From Verpa conica (Eukaryota; Ascomycota; Pezizomycetes; Pezizales; Morchellaceae): a stretch of DNA of 64,000 nt. The first letter of the stretch is position 1. Each line of letters opens with the position of its first letter. The position numbers and the translations under genes were made by a program. The stretch spans positions 1,178,001 to 1,242,000 of the forward strand of contig JAUFSD010000002.1 in assembly GCA_033030425.1 (NCBI GenBank), written 5' to 3'. Under the pieces are notes generated by a model. The model saw nothing but the letters and a program-made list of their open reading frames with translations, had not been told where the DNA came from and made no database searches. Below, piece after piece: positions 25,079-36,814 of this stretch.

Positions 25079-27554
25079 TTACAAGATACTGATCTGAATA
25101 CTCCCATAACTTTCTTCTTGGCTAACATAGATAAGCCCTTTCGTGGCTAACAAAAGAGTATGGTGAAATGCCTGTGCTGCTACGATCTTTCTGTTTTGAG
25201 CAGGATCGAGTAATTCTTCAAAGGTAATGAAGTCGACTAGCTCTTCACCGTTATCTTCAGCTTTTTGGTTGTTTTTTGTGTGCTCTGTTTTAAGAAATCT
25301 ATAAATCCACGTGTTAGGAAAGTCATTTAAAAATTAAAAAATGCTAGTCCATAGTCAGACTTCATGTATAAGGCAAAGGACTTTCAAACCCAAAGAAATT
25401 GGTAGATTCTTGCTCCACGGTTGCAGCAAGCCATTGGCTGTCTTGGGCAGTTTGCGTATCAACGTTTGCACCTAGGAAAGCCACTTATTAGTACACAGTT
25501 TAAAATCATTTGGCTCTTATCACACAACTTACCAGCACCAAAGTATTCGAAATCCACCTCCTCTTCTGGAAACTCCAGGCCAAGTTCTTCTAAGACCTCC
25601 TCTTCGCGCTCACCAATAGGCGATCTCAAAATACTTAGCCTCTCGAGTCCACCCTTAATAGCGCTAGCTCTCGACCCTCTCCTAGTTGTGAAGTCCATCT
25701 GACTACCGGCAACGGAACTAGAAGGAAATCCGCCCACAGAAGGCAGAAGTCCTCCACTCATCAGGAGAGATCCAGGACGTGATTTATGTCCCGACATAAC
25801 ATTCCACGGAAGAGCAGTTTGACTAGAAGGCCGAATCCCATCGCTTGCAATCTCCGGACCCTCACGGCCAATCTCGATCTCACCCTCATCAGGTTGTTCC
25901 ATAGGCAAGTCGTATTCATCATCAGGATTGTTACCAAGACCTATCTCCATCTCTTCAAGATCTTCTACAACTCTTGTTCTAACTCTTTTTCCTCCCTCAT
26001 CTTCACCACCAATATCCTGGGGTTCGTCCTCCTCTTTAATACCCACCACTCTCTTCCGCTTCTTAGTACCTTCGATAATTCCAGTCCTCCACTCACCATT
26101 AGCCTGATCTAAAAGAGTCTCTGCAGAGAATAAGCTTTTTAGAACTGGATTCTTGAGTTTTCCAAAAAACCCAATATCAAACAATATATTATTAGCATTC
26201 CTCTTAGCTTTCCTTCCGACTCCCCAAGCTTGTGATTTTCTAGTCGCGGCTTCCATATTAGAGAGGTAATTTTCACGCCATCCCTTCAGCTCTGCGCTAC
26301 GGACTTCTGTTATGTCGTCAATAATAAATTTAGTGTTTCGAGAACTACGCTTTCTCAAGACAGGTACACTCTTTTCAATGGTTATATCTATCGAAGGTTG
26401 ATGGGAGCCTGCATAAAATTGCTCAGCGCCGATATTGAGCAAATCTTCATCTGGCGGAGCGTATATATTGTCTCCATCGTCAAGCTAGCCTTGTTAGTAT
26501 TTATATTTCTCAAGTATTCTGGTAGAGAGGGAAATCACCACATGGCTCCTACTAAGCTCTATATCACGGCCCTCCCTATGCTCAAGCAAAACTCGTTTCG
26601 CAATATCTTCACTATTCAAACGGTTTCCCCTGCCAAAACTCTGCATACTTTCTCCTCTCTTCATCCTTGACAGATCCACCAAGCCAATCTTGCCACTAGC
26701 TATTGAACCTCTATCTTTAGGTGACTTATGTACCCCGAGTTCTCTCATCTCACCGTCTCCACTGAATTCAAAACCAGCATCTTCAATAAATCGGTTCTCT
26801 TCTTCCTCCTCATCATCAACTGGAGACCCTACAGAGAACCCATAATCACCAGGCACAGTGTCCGAAGTTGGAATCATAAGATTGGGCCCAGGGTTACACA
26901 GGGCTGAACTCAAAAGAGAGCTAACATGACCGTAGGTGAACACTGTATCTCCCTCATCTATAGTCAAATCAATACCTTCAGTTAGCATTGTGAGATTAAC
27001 GTCTGGTAGAAATTCCGGGTCATCGTGAAGAACTAGGTGTTCTGGTCTTCAATACAATTAGCAACAGACTTCTCATAAACTACACGGCACTAAATATACC
27101 TAGTCCTTCTACCACTGACCAAGTCCAAGTTAGCAGCTTTAATTGTGGTAGATTTAATCATTCTTTTAATGTTCATGTGCGTCATGGAAGCGTCGTTGAT
27201 CAGGTAATCACATTGTCCAGAGTATACTCTAAAACCCTTCAGTTCAGCAACATAGTTTGTGTACCATTGTTCTTAATTGCGTACCTTGAGATTCCATATA
27301 GCAGGTTTGACTGTAGGCGTAGTGCAAGAGGTGCATCTGGCTTGATGACTGTCTCGCAGGCTTTAGGAACATTAACGGACAAGATATCTTTACGTTGAAC
27401 TTTCTTGAGACTTGATTTAGAGCCTAGGGTAGCAACGAGCCTACTAAGCTATTAGAAATAACTCAACGAGAAAGAGTTTTAAAGAAGAGAGTGCTAACCA
27501 GATTGTAGCTACACCGTACTTGCGTTGAGTCAGAACCTCATGCGAGTAGAACAT
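25079..27554 (-). CDS. REC8: Meiotic cohesin kleisin subunit Rec8
   Basis: Seven exons (27554-27499, 27440-27285, 27228-27100, 27046-26539, 26484-25533, 25471-25390, 25298-25079, minus) join in frame to 700 residues. The N-terminal kleisin domain reads MFYSHEVLTQRKYGVATIW, then PLALRLQSNLLYGISRVYS. This fits fungal Rec8 better than Rad21, which starts with GPLA-type sequence. The middle is acidic and disordered, with candidate separase-like sites not resolved here. The C-terminal winged helix ends with VAAQAFHHTLLLATKGLIYV. Rec8 links Smc1 and Smc3 in meiotic cohesin. Conservation across all six junctions supports the model. Unspliced RNA would be truncated, so regulation by splicing is possible but not shown. 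Confidence 0.93.
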
Positions 27555-29563
27555 TGTGCTTCTACGATCTAGACCTAGTACGGGGGGATAGAGATTGAAG
27601 AAATAGTGCAGTAGTTCTAGTGAGAGATTTAGTTATACTCCACAGATGAAAAGACGGATATTGTGGGAGGTGGTAAACAGCTGTGCTAAGAGACGTGTTT
27701 GTATACTACAGATGAATTGGCAGAAGGAGATGCGGGAAATAGTGTAGTCATAATGAGAGGTGCGGCCACATGATACCAGTAACAAAAAATCCACTGAGAG
27801 TATGGCAGGAGCCCCCTGCAACTGAAGGTAATACTGCTACGCTAAGGTGGTGTCAACACACAAAAAAATCTATACTCGAGTCACGTTCTAATTGGGTCCG
27901 TTCTGCTAAGGCCAACCCCAAAAGAAAAATCCCGACTTAGCACGAATATATATATCTACATGTAGTCTTCATTCTTGAATAGCTACTTTTATAATCCCTC
28001 CCAGAGATTATATTATACCCCCCCCCCCCCCAATACTTCACTTGTAATCATTTCATGTATTTATGATTAATTCATTCATTCACTTATAATAATAAGAAAT
28101 CACTTTAATAAGTCCACTTTAGAATGTCAAAGTAACACCGACTACTTGATTATATCGCAAAATATTTGGTCCTCTAGATATTTATATTTAAAGGTACGAA
28201 TATCTTTCTAGAGAAAATTTAAATCTAGCTATTACATGTAGTGATGCTATGGAATCTGTGGCCCCTAATCATGACTAAGCTATATAGATGCATGTAAAGT
28301 TTAGTCATTTTATATCTATAAGTCATCATACTGAATATAGAAGTAGATATACAGTGAATCGCTAGTATTATTAAGAGACTCTTCTTATGAAGCTCTTCTA
28401 TACCCTGTATATATATACCCCTCCGACCTCCAAATAGTCCTTAAGATTCCCATCACGACCAGGCTTACTAAAACGGCTTTATCACCCCTACCTCCTATAT
28501 AATTACATGTAATTACTTAGAGTATACTATACCTCATGCGTTTAAAGAGTTTCCTTCAACTTCGCCCTCAGTTTGTCTTGTCAGTGGTTGGGAGTTTTAA
28601 AAGAAATTCTCGAGCGAGGATTACTATATATTTTATATATACTTAAATCTCCTACATGACTTATAAATTCTCTTGAACCAAATGTTAGAGCGGTTATATT
28701 GATATTTACTCTACACTATACGCTATACCGAATCAGGTTTAATTCAAGACAAACATGTAATATTTTTAAGGATATATTATGTAAAATATTATGTTATACC
28801 CTACTTATATCACTATTTAAATATTTTTGCATGTGTTTACATATGTATTCATTGTCTGTTACCTGAACAACCACCAAACCTCTAGCTACTTACGCTAAAT
28901 AACTGGACTAGGCAGCACGAATATACAACTTTAACACAAAGTTTTTTATCAAAAAGAGAGTATTACACCTAAAGTCCCCTAGAAACCAGAAGGAATCATA
29001 TGTAAAATAAAAAAATAAAAAAAACCAGCCCCTGAACCATCATCCCATTTTTGATAAGTTGAACTAACCCCCCCCCCCCTGTAAATCCCTCAATGAAAAA
29101 AGCCACCCGTGACAAAAGAAATGAATCCAAAACAAATTAAGAAATATTTGAATGAGTGGATGATAGCGCTTCTAAAAATAGGACCGACAGAGTGATCAGT
29201 TGCGCGGGTATCAGGATAAAGGAAATAAAAGAAAGTGGGGACGTATATAGGAAATTATCGAGTTGCAAGAACCAAAACCTGGGTATAGTAATAAACATTA
29301 TACAAGAAAGACCGTCTGGGAGAAAATAGACAGCAAGAAAAATATTACAGATAACAAAAAAAGAAAAGCAATAACGTCTCCCGGTTGTTAGGAAAGCAAT
29401 ATGACCGACTGTTCAAAACGAGTAATACAACCAGCGAAACCACCAACATTCCTCATAAAAAAGCCAAGGGTAAAAACAAACGCAAGTGGAATAAATACCA
29501 TAACACCTTATGCCCAAGAACGTAGTATCAATATACCGCCGATCTCACAATCATATTCAATCA
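27555..29563. other. AT-rich intergenic region with poly-C tracts
   Basis: No gene is visible. The region holds C homopolymers (near 28018 and 29068) and three TACATGTA palindromes (27957, 28233, 28504). The part next to 29563 is probably the 3' UTR of the following minus-strand gene. Confidence 0.5.
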
Positions 29564-31441
29564 TCAAACCACCTGACCGTCCGTAAAGACTACTGGAAGC
29601 TCTTCAAGATCCAACTCATGCAACAACTCCTCCATATCATTCGCCTTAAACAACTCCGTTCTTCGTTGAGCCTGTCCCCTCACAGTGCTCCGGATAACCG
29701 CCATCAGGGCCTGCTCTAGCATTTTGTTCTTCCTCTCTACCGCAAGCATACGCGCCTCCAGTTCCATCTCTCTTGCCGAGCTGCTGTATGCTGAGCCACT
29801 AAGAATTGGCGGTGTCATCGGTAATTGAGGCCTACCACTACCTGAAGTTCTTGTTGAATTAAAACTTTGTCTGTGCTGGACGTGTGTCTGGTTATCCGCA
29901 AACGAAGGGCTATTTGGAAGGCTATTGATAGACGAAGTTGGGTGCTCAGCAAAGGCGATCGAAGATTTCATGCTGGTAGCATTACTGAAGATACTGTGTT
30001 GAGATGTGGATCCCCTTCTACTCGAATCACCCATTTCACCCAAACCACTACTTGGACGAGAAACACCACCGACTGAAGAATCAAGGCTCTGGCGAACCTT
30101 GTTCTTTTCTCTCATTAGCTGTTTGTGCTGATTTATATCTTTTGCTTTCCGTGCTTTGACACGCTCTTCGCGAGTCTTCCGATCGCTTCTAATCGACTCT
30201 GCATCATCGAATTGGCTTCCAGTCGCACTTGTAAATGACATCCGAGAGTTCCGTGCGGAAGGTGGACACCCTTCTTCTGAGCCTGGTCGTAGGTCACCGT
30301 GATTTTCTGGAAGAGAAGGTAGACTTCTGTTTGGTGGTGGACCTGGCCTAGGAGGAGCTTTTCGGCTCTTTTTACGTTGCCCGTGTGGCCCAGTACCCGT
30401 TGTACCTTCGAATTCGGTATCGGTGATGTCATCAAAGATATCAGAAGTCACGGAAGAACGGGCCGAAATTGCTTGGGACTTCGGACGGACTTTCATGCTA
30501 TCTGGTCGAGAATGGCGGCGTGGAGAACTCCTCGTTGACCCCATGCCGCTCGAAGAATAAGGGGCAGAAGACCCTCCAGGGCTGTGAGGCGGTGATTTCA
30601 TCCGTTCGCGTTTCTGATATGCTCGTAACTCTGCCATGCCGGCACTGACAATATCACTAGTGTATGAGTTGGAGACCGATTCAATGCTGTTACTACGAGT
30701 TTTGGTATCGATCCCAGAGTCGAGAAACTGTTGGTATCTACCCATTGTTGCTACATCCAGTAAAACCTTCGATTCTTGAGCATTCCTAGGAGGAGGGGGA
30801 CTGAGGCTTCGCCCGCCTGAAATTGACGCTCGGGGACTGATTGCAGAACCTACACCAGCACTGGTACCAGTCGCCATGCTATTATGATATATATCGGAGG
30901 AGGTCTCAGAAGAGAAACTTGTTTGTTGACTAACGCTCGTGGTAGTGTGTGATCCAAAATAACTCTCGCCGTAATCAACGTGGATCTGGAGATATGGTTT
31001 CCCTTTAGAGGTAGTTTTCGAAACCACACTTTTGTTGGTTAATGAAATTACAGGGGGTGTGGCGTTCACTTTTTCGGATGAGGTAAGTGTAGATGACTTT
31101 AGGAATCGAAAGCTTCCCCCCCGAGAAACAGCGCTGGTACTAAGGTCGTCAGAAGAGGATGAGAGATATCTCTTAAAGTCTTCAGGATTAGATGTCTTCA
31201 GGAAATCGGCAAGGTCCTGTGTAGCAGTGCTTCGAGAAATCGAAGGCGTCAACGAGATATCATCCGAGAATGACGTCTCAGAACGTGAACGGGTCTTCTG
31301 ACTGCTCTGGTCCATTGCAAATACTCGATACTGAGGTCTAGGAGGACTTTGGTGAAGCTGAATGCCATCCATATAATCTTCGTCGCGTAGAGAATAGTCC
31401 ACATACTCAGGCAGCTTTGCCATTTCTGCTGTTTTAGACAT
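29564..31441 (-). CDS. Serine-rich disordered protein with C-terminal coiled coil, unknown function
   Basis: A single 625-codon frame. I do not recognise the family. The N-terminus (KLPEYVDYSLRDEDYMDG) is acidic, and a motif TSNPEDFKRYLSSSSDD follows near 80-105. Most of the rest is low-complexity Ser/Arg/Pro sequence (RRHSRPDSMKVRPKSQ, PPRPGPPPNRSLPSLPE), including a possible SH3-binding Pro stretch. A charged helix KTREERVKARKAKDINQHK precedes a likely C-terminal coiled coil (MELEARMLAVERKNKMLEQ). Length, codon order and the retained ordered ends argue for a real gene, perhaps a fungal cytoskeleton or polarity scaffold, which is a guess. An upstream 5' exon cannot be excluded. Confidence 0.8.
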   Translation of the reverse strand: MSKTAEMAKLPEYVDYSLRDEDYMDGIQLHQSPPRPQYRVFAMDQSSQKTRSRSETSFSDDISLTPSISRSTATQDLADFLKTSNPEDFKRYLSSSSDDLSTSAVSRGGSFRFLKSSTLTSSEKVNATPPVISLTNKSVVSKTTSKGKPYLQIHVDYGESYFGSHTTTSVSQQTSFSSETSSDIYHNSMATGTSAGVGSAISPRASISGGRSLSPPPPRNAQESKVLLDVATMGRYQQFLDSGIDTKTRSNSIESVSNSYTSDIVSAGMAELRAYQKRERMKSPPHSPGGSSAPYSSSGMGSTRSSPRRHSRPDSMKVRPKSQAISARSSVTSDIFDDITDTEFEGTTGTGPHGQRKKSRKAPPRPGPPPNRSLPSLPENHGDLRPGSEEGCPPSARNSRMSFTSATGSQFDDAESIRSDRKTREERVKARKAKDINQHKQLMREKNKVRQSLDSSVGGVSRPSSGLGEMGDSSRRGSTSQHSIFSNATSMKSSIAFAEHPTSSINSLPNSPSFADNQTHVQHRQSFNSTRTSGSGRPQLPMTPPILSGSAYSSSAREMELEARMLAVERKNKMLEQALMAVIRSTVRGQAQRRTELFKANDMEELLHELDLEELPVVFTDGQVV

Positions 31442-34400
31442 ACTTTGCGAGTATTCAAAACTTGCGGTTTGCCGCTAGACCTCGTTTACTATAAAATTGT
31501 TAGCTGACCCTTTTCTTCTCTTGATGATACTCAGAAGGTTGTAACATACTTGAGAGCACAACTCGACGTTTCTCTCGCCGTCGTCGTCGTCGTCGTCGTC
31601 ACGAAAACCAGTAAACGTAACTAACCAAGATGTTGAAAGCTCACGAGATAAAAGGAGAGCACCCAGCGCCTGGTATGTATAAGAATCCCTTGTATAGGTA
31701 TCTCGGAAACAGGGGATCGACAGAGCACCGTGCAGCGACCAAAGCGCAGCACCGAAAGTACCGGTAAAGGGCTCGATCTTGGGTACAATGCGATGCAAGA
31801 CAGAGAGGAAGAATGATAAAAACAGAATAGGGCCGTAAAGGTTTGTATGGTCTCACGCAATTCTCTCCGAACGAACAAGATTAGATATATAACCTTTAGA
31901 GTCGGAGGGCGGAGAAGAAGACGGAAGCGAGTTGCCTGTGAGACATACTCTCCGAGGGGCTAGAACTATAGAGATGTTGTTATAAACACCACAATAAACT
32001 CGCCTTTAATAGATAGGGTTTTCATGATAGCAACTGCAAGGTCCGGAGCAGAGCAAAAAAGGAACGACAGGTGAGGGGCTGAAAACCTCCACTCGGTACA
32101 ACCTTCAATCTATCCGACTAATAAATGCGGGGAGGGAGGGTTCGCGTCGAAGCAAGGGTCACTCTCTCGGTAGACTTCCTGGGAAGAAGCAACTTGGGCC
32201 CAGTAGGAATCGAGTGAATTGCATGCGCATACTATACATACTCTATACACACTGTCCCAGCATCTAAAGAAGATGGGATGCGTTGGGAATTCCAGATGGG
32301 CATCCCATACCTACTGTGGGTCTCCAGTACTTGCATCTACCCAATTATCCAAGTGCGTGGTACCTGTTGAAGCTTAACCTTGCTTCTGAAACAACTTCCA
32401 AATACCCAGTACCCCTAATCCTGAATCCACCCTAATACCATTACCGTCTACCTACACTACATGCACCCCTCTCTAGAGTGTGTAGTTTCTTATCTGTCTA
32501 CGTGTATGTACCTACACTACATCATAGACACCATCTGGGATTATTGTATCATATACCATCGCAACATCACGGAAGCTGTTGTGTGGTTCTTTTGTTTCGC
32601 CACCGGGGCCAGTTGGGGCTCCACGTATGTTATTTCCCGGTGTTCTCCCCATAGCCACGCTGCTCGCTTATTGACGATCCGTGCGTACGGATGCGCACGG
32701 ACAAATTGTTGCTTCTAGCCTGGAACGCCCTACGGCATAGTGCCTAGGAGCTTTTGGACAGCCTCTAAATGCAGCAATTTCTTCCTCTTCCGAACATCTT
32801 GTGCAACGGGGTGTCCGTTTATCGCTTTCTGACACGAAAGCTCTACGCCTTCAATGGGCCCTGTTCGTGCGGGTCATTTCTGGATCAGTGAGACGGCAAC
32901 TTTCGAACTTCGAATGCTATCCCGTTTCTTGCGAACGTTATTGACGAATTCCTTCCCCCCTCCCCCCCCTTCTCCCGAAGACGATATCGATGTCGCCACA
33001 GGGGAGCTTGGTTTTTATTAGACTTGTCCCATGTTTCGGCAAGTTCCCCTAGATGCTCGCCATGAGCTCGACATCGGACTTACCCTTTTATAGCATGTCA
33101 TTCGTAACTCAAATAAAGCAATTGCAGTTAACTACCCGAACGGCGCGAACCGTCATCAAGTAACCCTTATCCGATCGCTACCAATCACCTTTGCAACAGC
33201 CCTAAATCTTACAACTCGGGCCAGACAAATCATTTTAATATCCTAGCAAAGGCAAGGATTTGCCTTGCCTTCTGTCCATCACCACGGGGGGTACTCTATT
33301 CGTGCTAGTCAGATGATATGCGAGCAGTAACTTATAAACATACAGGTGTTTTTACCTACGATGGTCGGGAGTTGGGGGTTTACAAACTAAGAATTTAACT
33401 TGATGGTAGATGTATGTATATGCATATTAGTGTCTCCGATTACTACAAAGTCATAAAAGCGGACATAGCTTGTGGGAGACAACATGTTCGTATGGGTGGT
33501 GTTTATCGTGTTGTATCTAAGCTATCAGGACTTGAACTTTTTCCATTAAGTTTGAAATTGGCCTATTTTCCGTTTCCATTTCTAGGTGATCTTTACGAGG
33601 GGTTTCACAGCGGTTTCTTGCAGCGTCATCAGATCTATCCAAGGTTAGGGGATCTAGATCCAGGATTCACAAAGGTCGGATCTTTCCAGGCCGTAGAACG
33701 GGAACCGGAACTCCTGTAGAGGTCACAAAATATTTTTTTTAGTATCAAAGTGCTTCACCCGGGCACAGACCACTCCACTTCTCACGAGAGTTTTCTCAGG
33801 TAATTCCTCTCAGGTGCGATACGCAAATATCCTAACAATGACTCCTATACCAAAGCACACCAGGTTGTTGGATATTAGTATAGTTTAACGTGAACAAGTC
33901 GGGTACCATAACCTCAGGGTTGCATGTACTTAAATGATAAATTCACTCATTCATTCAACGTGAACAAGTCGAAAGGATGCCAAACCTAACCTTAGAGAAA
34001 CCCTATTCCACCAACCATATACCCAATAGTATACTCGTACATGAAAATAACTTAGAAGAACACAAAATAACCCACAACAAAAAAGAAGACATATCAGTGT
34101 AGAAAAAAGTAAAGGCGTAAATAGCCACCAACTAAGGCTAAAAAAGTCACCAAGCATTGAAGATTGATTCAACCAGGGGTTCCACTCGAGAGGCCATCAC
34201 CGAAAATCACCCGCTAAGGCATATCAAATCTACGGGAATAATTCTATATCTAGTTAAACAATATCGTGGGGTATTCTAATAGGAAAGAAATAAAAATGTG
34301 GGAAATTAACAGTAAAACTAATAGAGACCTTAAGGTCAACGGTGCACAGGGCACTAGATTCCCAGGAGTACTAGAGAATAGAGAATATTAATATTATCTA

Positions 34401-34844
34401 TATCCTATAGCTATATTATAAGAGTGCCTTTGCCTACTACTTCGTCTTAAAGACCTTGATATCTAATTTTACAGGAGCAAATCCACCTAGACTCCCACAT
34501 CACCTAGAATTCCTAAGATGCCGACATTCCTATAGTATGATTCCCCAAAGCGTTTTGATCCAAGGTCATCTATAACAGCTCCTCCTTTAATCCCCTATCA
34601 GGTTCCTCCCCATAACCCCCAGACCTCTTCCCTCTTTCATGACCCTTTCCTTTTTTTAGTCCCACTATTGTCCTTGTCTCGATTATCCTTCCGTCGGTTC
34701 CGGCCCAGGCGGACGAGGTGGACCTCAAGGCCCGGGTTAGACGAACCCTCCCTTTAAAAACTTGACTATTAACAAGCTAGTCTCGTTAGCGGGTACTATC
34801 AATAATCTCGGGAAAGAGGGTCAAGGGTAGAGTATAACGGGATA
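31442..34844. other. Gene desert upstream of the serine-rich gene
   Basis: No convincing gene. A short CGT trinucleotide run (about 31577-31600) lies some 140 bp upstream of the serine-rich gene. A 15-bp direct repeat AACGTGAACAAGTCG occurs at about 33887 and 33957. The open frame 33414-33719 has no family resemblance. Confidence 0.5.
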
Positions 34845-34998
34845 CAGTCGCACCCCACTATGTCGGATGCCAAGAATACAGGTGGTTTTGTATGAGATAA
34901 CGAAATATCCAAGACAGAAAATTAATCACAGTAGAGCAGAACTCAGCAGGGAAATCTATACCGGATACCGAGGGGTTCGACATAGCGAGGTTCGACTG
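34845..34998. mobile_element. TA-flanked MITE with CAGTCG ends (pogo/mariner-like)
   Basis: The left end CAGTCGCACCCCACTATGTC and the reverse complement of the right end CAGTCGAACCTCGCTATGTC form terminal inverted repeats of about 25 bp with mostly transition differences. TA precedes the element, while CA follows it (a TA target site with one change). At 154 bp it has no coding capacity. CAGTCGAACC-type ends resemble those of pogo-like elements. Confidence 0.72.
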
Positions 34999-36330
34999 CA
35001 TTTTGTAATACCCTGCCTTTGGCCTTTCATTCATTTAGCGATTATGCAGTTAGCAGGCTCCACTAACTGGAAAGGTTCACCTACCAGAAGATGCGGCTCC
35101 AGCAATAGCTGACGCCTCGAGACCCATTAGATTTTGATAGCCCCTTGCTTCTTGCAGGAAAGATGGTCTGGCCCAATTTTTTAAAGGTTTCTAGTGCTGA
35201 CAAGTGGTCGTTTTGTCTCATCAATAAATATACAGCGCCTATCTGTCCTCCTAGGTAAGACATGAGAAACATAGAAACAACTCGAGCAATCATGGTGTCC
35301 GTGTGATAGATATCATTATCTGGCGATGGTAATGTTTGACTCAGGGCTGGGCGGAGATGCGTAGGCAGTTAAGAGGGATTCTTTACCCGCGAACCACTGT
35401 CTTTCCCCCAAATACCCCTCCCCTTAAGGCGTATTGTCTTGCAGAATGATGGCTGGCTGACGATCGAGACTAGTTGAAATGCCCGTTCCGTCGAGGTCTC
35501 TGATGAATTCCATCCCCCCCACGTCTTGTGAACATCCCCTTCGGTCAAGGATGATCAACCGCGATATCATTCGTGACCAAGATGACAGGTCGATGGTGGC
35601 CCAAGCGGTCCAAGCTCGTGCTGCACATCTCGGAGGTTAGGGCTATCACACAATTACCGAGCGGCGACACCCAACTGTCTTTCGAGGAAGAAAGATTCCA
35701 CCTTCTGCTGTCTCTGCTGCGTGGGGTGTTGCCTAGTCCAGTGCCTTCTTTCGTACTGCAGTTATGGTTTTCCGGGTTGCCACTTATCCGCGTGTTTCAC
35801 TGCTTTGAACATACATGATGTAGGTACACATTTTCTTGGTAGAATTGTCAATTTGCTGGAAACTAACTCGTAATATTGGTAGATCAGCAGCGGAAGCATA
35901 ACGTGTTTTGCCAAAAGAATTTATAGAAAATAGGGGCAGGGCCTAAAAATGCACCAAGCCCAGAGGCGGGATAGTAGTGGGGGCTTTCAAAGACCGAAAC
36001 CTCGGAGAAAAATAGATTCTCTGCATAAATCTTGGTAAAGGATCAAGGGACCATTGGTTAGCGGTTGAAACTGGCCCTTGGTCTTGATTGGAAGAAGTAT
36101 TAGGGCAAAAAGGAGCTCGGAATTTAGGTCCCTTATCTTCATGCAGTATCACTCGGCATATAGCGTAGTTCATAGTTTTACGGGTTTGTTGCCGTGGTAC
36201 CGACAATTGCAATTCGGGCTTTCCTCTACCAATAAAATTCTACATTTAGGTTAATTCTCCTAGCGGCTTTTTTACCTGGATAAGTTGCATATGTAACACT
36301 CCTCCTGATTATGTGCAATTTAGCCTAATA
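34999..36330. other. Gene-free stretch
   Basis: Only short, mutually overlapping ORFs without recognisable content; nothing else seen. Confidence 0.5.
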
Positions 36331-36482
36331 CAGTCTCCGGCAAGAAAGATCGAGAAACCAGGGTTAGTGAGCAGGGGCCCTACAGCCAGTATAATTGCTA
36401 GAATCCTTGCCACAATACTGAAAAGCCAATAGAAACCCTAAATTCGAATCTTACGTTTCTCGATCTTTGTTGCCGGAAGCTG
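36331..36482. mobile_element. 152-bp TA-flanked MITE, copy 1
   Basis: The left end CAGTCTCCGGCAAGAAAGAT is the inverted match of the right end ATCTTTGTTGCCGGAAGCTG, extended by CGAGAAAC / GTTTCTCG. Perfect TA duplications flank it (36329-36330 and 36483-36484). No ORF is present. A second copy of identical length lies 180 bp away. Confidence 0.88.
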
Positions 36483-36662
36483 TAGTTCACATATCTTCAA
36501 GGGTCTCTACTGGCCAAAGTTCACGAGTAGCCACATATACCACCCGTTAAGTGTCTTGCCTTCAAAACAGCAGGAAAATACAGAGTTGAAAAATGCCCGA
36601 GGGCTCAATGTACAAAGATTTCGGCAGTCACGTCCCAGAAGCTTGGGATGTACTTACATGTA

Positions 36663-36814
36663 CAGTGTACGGCAAAAAAGATCGAGAAATTAGGGTCTGC
36701 TAACAGGGTCTTGGGGCCAATCCTACTACTAGAATCTTTACCAAAAACCTAAAGAACGAATAGGAACGCTGATTCTTGTGTCTCGCGTTTCTCGATCTTT
36801 TTTACCGTTCGCTG
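36663..36814. mobile_element. 152-bp TA-flanked MITE, copy 2
   Basis: Same family, orientation and length as the copy at 36331. The left end CAGTGTACGGCAAAAAAGAT pairs with the right end ATCTTTTTTACCGTTCGCTG. TA lies on the left (36661-36662); the right flank is TG, a single change from TA. The left TA is part of a TACATGTA palindrome. Confidence 0.86.

Noticed and set aside
33414..33719. 101-codon plus-strand frame
   Set aside because: It starts with an AT-rich run, resembles no family, and no adjacent exon extends it.
34900..35000. Possible tRNA because of GGTTCGAC sequences
   Set aside because: The second GGTTCGAC belongs to the right TIR of a MITE, and no cloverleaf can be drawn.
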